A stretch of DNA of 8,349 nucleotides from Chloroflexota bacterium. GTDB lineage: Bacteria; Chloroflexota; Anaerolineae; B4-G1; SLSP01. Positions within the stretch are counted from its first letter, which is position 1; the number at the start of each line of letters is the position of its first letter. A model generated the notes under the pieces. It had not been told where the DNA came from. It searched no databases and was given only the letters and a program-made list of their open reading frames with translations. This document shows positions 5,043-8,349 of the stretch, piece by piece. A program made the translations under genes and the position numbers. Where the stretch lies: contig JAKJAE010000101.1 of NCBI GenBank assembly GCA_022707665.1, positions 1-8,349 of the forward strand, in the 5' to 3' direction.

Positions 5043-7403
5043 ATGTCGACCGAACTAGCAGCAGGATCGGAAGACGCGCTACCGTTACAACTCGCCGTGG
5101 CCCCTGTTGACCATCACACGAGCAACAAGGCCACGGTCGCCGTGCCGACTTCTATCCCTGAGCCGCGACTCGCACTGCTGCATCGTGCCGCGGTGGAGCT
5201 CAACTCCAGCCTTGACCTCAACGCAGTGCTCCAGACGGTACTTCGGGAGCTGACGACGATTTTGAGGGCGGATGCCTGGGTCGTCTGGCTACATGATCGT
5301 GCGTCAAACCGCATTCGCTGTGTTCTTTCCGAAGGCCCGTTCAGTGGCAGTGTTTTGGGGCTGCGCGTGCGCCCCGATGAGGGCGCACTTGGCTGGGCGA
5401 TGACGCACGGGCAGAGCGTCAGAATTGACGATCCGGCAACCGATGCCCGTTATAATGAACGCATCACCGAACGTGTCGGCTATTCGCCTGGGTCGCTCCT
5501 GCTCGCTCCGCTGATGCGTCGGGGAGAGGCAGGCCAGCAACCTCCCACGCAAGACCGACCGCCAGCCTTCGGGGTCATCAGCGTCATCAGTGAGCACCGA
5601 TCAGCCTTTACGGACGAGGATCTGAACGTCCTCGAAGCGTTGGCTGCTGCGGCAGCGGGCGCTATTCAGAACGCGCAGCTCTTCAGCCGCGCTAACGAGG
5701 AGGTCGAGCAACGGCGACGCGTAGAGCGTGCCCTCCGCCACAGTGAGAGCCAGTATCGGACGATGGTTGAGACATCGCCAGATGGCATCGTCGTGACAGA
5801 CCTCAATGGGATTATCAGCAACTGCAACTTGCGCGCACTTCAGCTACACGGGTTTGACCACCGGACCGAAGTCCTTGGCAAGAGCGTACTGATGCTGTTT
5901 GCGCCTGACTGCCGTGCCAGGGTGCTGGCGCTCCACCGGGAGATTGTCGAAGGTCATGCCCCCGGAGAGTGCGAGCTGTCCATCCTGCGCAAGGACGGGT
6001 CCATACGTGCAGTGATCTACACAGCCTCGCTGGTCGCTGGCGAAGACGGAAACCCTCTCAGCATCATCGGCTTTTCGCACGATATCACAGACCGGCGCCA
6101 GGCCGAAGACGCGGTCCGTCGTCATAACCAGGAGCTGAAAACGCTCAATCGCATCGCGACCCACATTGCCCAGGTTCGAGACGTTAACACACTGCTGGCC
6201 ACGGTGCTGCGACTCGTTATGGAAGTGTTGGAGGTGGACGCCGGGTGCGCCTATCTCTTCAGCAGCGCTGCACCGCACAGGACGTTGGCGACAGATGCAC
6301 CTGTTGCCGGACGCGACGTTGTCTTCCCAGGACTCCCCGACTACGCGATAGCTGATCTGCTGAAGTGGCTTGAGCGCGAGCTGCGTAGCACGGGCCGGTT
6401 GCTGGTGGCCAATCTTCACGACGTACCCTTCGCTTGGAGCTCAACGATCCCGAGCTTTGAGATAAGCGCAGTCCCCCTTACGGTGCGAGGCAAGGTAGCT
6501 GGCGTGCTCGCGATTGGAGGACTCCGTGATATATCACCACGTCCCATTCGAGCACAGCGCCGTCAGCTACTCTCGGCCATCGGTCACCAGGTAAGCGTAG
6601 CAGCCGAGAACGCAGCACTCGCCGCAGAAGTCTCTGAGATGCATGTCCTCCGTGAGATGAGCAAGTTGCGATCCGAGCTCGTGGCGGCCTTTTCCCACGA
6701 TCTACGCACGCCACTGGGCCTGATCCATATGGCCTGCTCGACCCTGCAGCGAGACGACATAGCGCTGGACGCTGAGCTCACGGCAGAGTTGCTCGAAGAC
6801 ATACAGACACAGAGTGAACGGCTATCGCGTCTCGTTGACGGAATTCTGGATCTTGGCCATCTGGAGAGCGGCCAGCTCAGACTCGACCTGGTCGATCTCG
6901 ATATGGCAACGTTGGTCCCTCAGATCTGTCAGGAGACGTCGCGGGCCTGCCCCGATCACGTGATTTCGGTGCAACTGGCAGAACAACCCTTGATCGCTTG
7001 GGCAGATCGCGATCGCGTCGACCAGGTCATGCGCAACGTGCTGGACAACGCGACCAAGTATTCACCCCACGGCAGCGCCATTGCTGTAAGTGTGCTACGT
7101 GACGGCCACTACGTGCGCGTAACAGTATCGGACGAGGGTATAGGAATCCCACCAGACCAACGGGAGCTCGTGTTCGAAAGGTTCTACCGCATCCACACGG
7201 CGTTCACCGATTCCATACCGGGTACCGGGCTCGGGCTGGCTACGTGCCGGACCATCGTCGAGGCGCACGGCGGAAAGATCTGGATTCAGGCTCACGAAGA
7301 TGACCGGCCTTTTCCCGGTACAACCGTAGTGTTCACGCTGCCGGGTCCTTCGCTTGATCCCCAGATGGGCCGGGAGCAAGCGACTCATCCGCAATCAAAG
7401 TGA
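5043..7403 (+). CDS. Soluble GAF-PAS-GAF sensor histidine kinase
   Basis: A cytoplasmic sensor kinase of 786 residues, with no signal peptide or transmembrane helix. Domains in order: a low-complexity N-terminus (1-40); a first GAF domain (about 42-218, beginning LALLHRAAVELNSSLDLNAV); a coiled linker; a PAS domain with PAC (about 236-350, SQYRTMVETSPDGIVVTDLNG to FSHDITDRRQAE); a second GAF domain (about 366-525); a HisKA dimerisation helix with phospho-acceptor His552 in FSHDLRTPLG; and a HATPase_c domain with the N box around Asn669 (VLDNATKYSP), the G1 box DEGIGIP from 697, FERFYR, and the G2 box GTGLGLA at 727-733. All catalytic motifs look intact. It should autophosphorylate His552 and pass phosphate to the regulator encoded 54 bp downstream. 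The GAF and PAS ligands cannot be read from the sequence; intracellular redox, gas, light or small-molecule cues are all possible. The start is discussed under its Shine-Dalgarno. Confidence 0.93.
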   Translation: MSTELAAGSEDALPLQLAVAPVDHHTSNKATVAVPTSIPEPRLALLHRAAVELNSSLDLNAVLQTVLRELTTILRADAWVVWLHDRASNRIRCVLSEGPFSGSVLGLRVRPDEGALGWAMTHGQSVRIDDPATDARYNERITERVGYSPGSLLLAPLMRRGEAGQQPPTQDRPPAFGVISVISEHRSAFTDEDLNVLEALAAAAAGAIQNAQLFSRANEEVEQRRRVERALRHSESQYRTMVETSPDGIVVTDLNGIISNCNLRALQLHGFDHRTEVLGKSVLMLFAPDCRARVLALHREIVEGHAPGECELSILRKDGSIRAVIYTASLVAGEDGNPLSIIGFSHDITDRRQAEDAVRRHNQELKTLNRIATHIAQVRDVNTLLATVLRLVMEVLEVDAGCAYLFSSAAPHRTLATDAPVAGRDVVFPGLPDYAIADLLKWLERELRSTGRLLVANLHDVPFAWSSTIPSFEISAVPLTVRGKVAGVLAIGGLRDISPRPIRAQRRQLLSAIGHQVSVAAENAALAAEVSEMHVLREMSKLRSELVAAFSHDLRTPLGLIHMACSTLQRDDIALDAELTAELLEDIQTQSERLSRLVDGILDLGHLESGQLRLDLVDLDMATLVPQICQETSRACPDHVISVQLAEQPLIAWADRDRVDQVMRNVLDNATKYSPHGSAIAVSVLRDGHYVRVTVSDEGIGIPPDQRELVFERFYRIHTAFTDSIPGTGLGLATCRTIVEAHGGKIWIQAHEDDRPFPGTTVVFTLPGPSLDPQMGREQATHPQSK

Positions 7404-7442
7404 AAACGAGTCGGCGGGAGGGGTTGGCAATGAACCGAATGC

Positions 7443-7450
7443 AAGGAGGT
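7443..7450 (+). promoter_or_regulatory. Strong Shine-Dalgarno of the response regulator
   Basis: AAGGAGGT matches the 16S rRNA anti-Shine-Dalgarno over eight bases and sits seven bases before GTG 7458. It is the best ribosome binding site in the window and may make the regulator more abundant than its kinase. Confidence 0.85.
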
Positions 7451-7457
7451 TAACCCA

Positions 7458-8186
7458 GTGGGCGCCGAAGATCGCGGCCGGATCCTGGTGGTAGACGATG
7501 AGCCACGCTACCTGAAGCTGATCCGCGTCAACCTGGAAGCAAGCGGGTACGAGGTTATCACCGCGAGCACTGCGCAGCGCGCGGTTGAGCTCGCTGCTCG
7601 AGAGGACATCGATCTCATCTTGCTTGACATTATGCTGCCACCCGGAAAAGACGGCATTGCCGCCTGTCAGGAGATACGACGGTTCTCCAGCGTCCCGATC
7701 ATCATGCTCACAGCCTTGGCGAGTCCGGAGCACGTCGTGCGAGGGCTGGATGCAGGCGCAGATGACTATGTCGCGAAGCCATTTAGTGCTCAAGTGATGC
7801 TGGCTAGGATTCGGGCTCGGCTTCGTCGCACGGGTACACTGGCGGAGGCGTCAGCAACGGTGTACAGAGGCGGGGGCCTGACGCTCGATCTGTCCAGCCG
7901 CCGCTTGTTCGTTCGCGGGGAAGAGGTGCTGCTTACGCCAACGGAGTACCGTCTCCTCGTCGAGTTGGTCACGAACCCCGGTCGTGTCCTGGTCACCAGC
8001 TATTTGCTGGAGCGCGTTTGGGATATCGATCGACACGAGCCGCACCTGGTCTGGCAGGTCATCCGTCGCCTTCGCCAGAAAATCGAACGCAACCCAGACG
8101 ATCCAGAGATGATCCAGACCCGACCTGGCATCGGGTATGTTTTTATGCCCGACGCTGTGGGAGAAGAGAGTGAAACAACACCCTGA
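7458..8186 (+). CDS. OmpR/PhoB-family response regulator
   Basis: A 242-residue DNA-binding response regulator, the expected partner of the kinase just upstream. The receiver domain (about 7-122) shows the acidic pocket Asp13-Asp14, phospho-acceptor Asp57 in LILLDIMLP, Thr85 in MLTA and Lys107 in VAKPF. The C-terminal winged-helix domain (about 138-232) has RRLFVRGEEVLLTPTEYRLL, the helix LVTNPGRVLVTSYLLERVW, the recognition helix region HLVWQVIRRLRQKIE, and the terminal hairpin IQTRPGIGYVF. Phosphorylation should promote dimerisation and promoter binding; targets are unknown, though the shared yajC/kinase control region is an obvious candidate. GTG 7458 is set by the near-perfect Shine-Dalgarno upstream. 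The loop after Asp57 (PPGKDG) appears one residue longer than the usual PGMDG. Confidence 0.95.
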   Translation: MGAEDRGRILVVDDEPRYLKLIRVNLEASGYEVITASTAQRAVELAAREDIDLILLDIMLPPGKDGIAACQEIRRFSSVPIIMLTALASPEHVVRGLDAGADDYVAKPFSAQVMLARIRARLRRTGTLAEASATVYRGGGLTLDLSSRRLFVRGEEVLLTPTEYRLLVELVTNPGRVLVTSYLLERVWDIDRHEPHLVWQVIRRLRQKIERNPDDPEMIQTRPGIGYVFMPDAVGEESETTP

Positions 8187-8216
8187 CCCCTGTTACACCC
8201 TACCGACCTCACGGCC

Positions 8217-8225
8217 TGGCATAGT
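8217..8225 (+). promoter_or_regulatory. Possible extended -10 element before the right-edge gene
   Basis: TGGCATAGT has the TGn plus -10 layout with four of six matches, and no good -35 lies at proper spacing. Transcription from it would begin almost at GTG 8233. An eight-base palindrome, TCTCGAGA (8225-8232), sits between it and the start codon and could be an operator. This is weak evidence only. Confidence 0.25.
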
Positions 8226-8232
8226 CTCGAGA

Positions 8233-8349
8233 GTGAGCATCAAAGTCAGTCCTGCCCAAGCCCGCGCCTGGTTTCTGTCACTCGCGGACCATCCTGAGCG
8301 GTACCGCTTTGATACTCACAAAGGGTTTTCGTTCAGCCAGGGCAGGATA
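8233..8349 (+). CDS. N-terminus of an unidentified protein, possibly SRPBCC-like (cut by window edge)
   Basis: From GTG 8233 a frame stays open for 39 codons to the edge, beginning MSIKVSPAQARAWFLSL and continuing with ADHPERYRFDTHKGFSFSQG. The composition looks coding: an amphipathic first helix, then RYRFDTHKGFSFSQGR resembling the opening strand and loop of SRPBCC/polyketide-cyclase-type lipid-binding proteins. That resemblance is an impression, not a demonstrated match. No clear Shine-Dalgarno precedes it; a weak -10-like element about eight bases upstream could give a leaderless mRNA. It starts 46 bp after the response regulator in the same direction, so it might instead be the third gene of that operon and possibly a function tied to the two-component system. 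Confidence 0.55.
   Translation, partial: MSIKVSPAQARAWFLSLADHPERYRFDTHKGFSFSQGRI

Noticed and set aside
5425..5456. TTGACG with TATAAT inside the kinase gene, a possible internal promoter
   Set aside because: The spacer is 20 bp, too long for a typical sigma70 promoter, and the site lies within the conserved coding sequence of the first GAF domain.
5844..6419. 191-codon open frame on the - strand
   Set aside because: It is a shadow of the PAS and second GAF domains of the kinase, with no motif, no Shine-Dalgarno and no neighbours in that direction.
7404..7457. Terminator or separate promoter between kinase and regulator
   Set aside because: The 54 bp gap shows no GC-rich hairpin with a T run and no paired -35/-10. 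It holds only the regulator's Shine-Dalgarno, so co-transcription is the simpler reading.

Overview
The window looks like chromosomal DNA of a GC-rich, non-model bacterium. Gene density is high, GTG starts are common and gene junctions are tight. The gene mix (stand-alone SpoIIE-type phosphatase, archease with RtcB, a soluble GAF-PAS-GAF histidine kinase, a LysN-type aminotransferase) would suit Chloroflexota, perhaps the Thermomicrobia. That placement is an impression from protein style, not a demonstrated result. No mobile element, CRISPR array, tRNA or rRNA was seen.

Left part (1-1066, + strand): the 3' portion of a PLP-dependent aminotransferase resembling LysN. It runs off the left edge and meets the next gene tail to tail, with the two stop codons sharing bases.

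Middle (1063-4855, - strand): a six-gene cluster read right to left, apparently one transcription unit. The order is yajC (SecYEG-associated membrane protein), a stand-alone PP2C/SpoIIE-type phosphatase, a very short P-loop kinase-like protein, mobB (molybdopterin-guanine dinucleotide synthesis), archease, and rtcB (RNA-splicing ligase). Spacings are 51, 21, -4, 0 and 27 bp. The archease/rtcB pair is a known functional partnership: archease promotes guanylylation and turnover of RtcB. The rtcB reading frame is broken. About 16-17 conserved codons are missing and the frame changes near 1603-1610, so it is either a pseudogene or an assembly error.

Divergent control region (4856-5042): a good sigma70-type promoter for the yajC operon on the - strand (TTGCCG-17-TATAAT) and another for the kinase gene on the + strand (TTGTCA-16-TACAAT). 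Their -35 boxes lie 12 bp apart.

Right part (5043-8186, + strand): a two-component system with a soluble GAF-PAS-GAF-HisKA-HATPase histidine kinase and an OmpR/PhoB-type response regulator. The regulator has a near-perfect Shine-Dalgarno. At the right edge (8233 onward) a further + strand gene begins and is cut after 39 codons. Its N-terminus weakly resembles SRPBCC-like proteins.

The clusters suggest three jobs: sensing (two-component system), signalling and cofactor or RNA metabolism (the minus-strand operon), and amino-acid metabolism (aminotransferase). A functional link among the six operon members beyond archease-RtcB is not established by the sequence.
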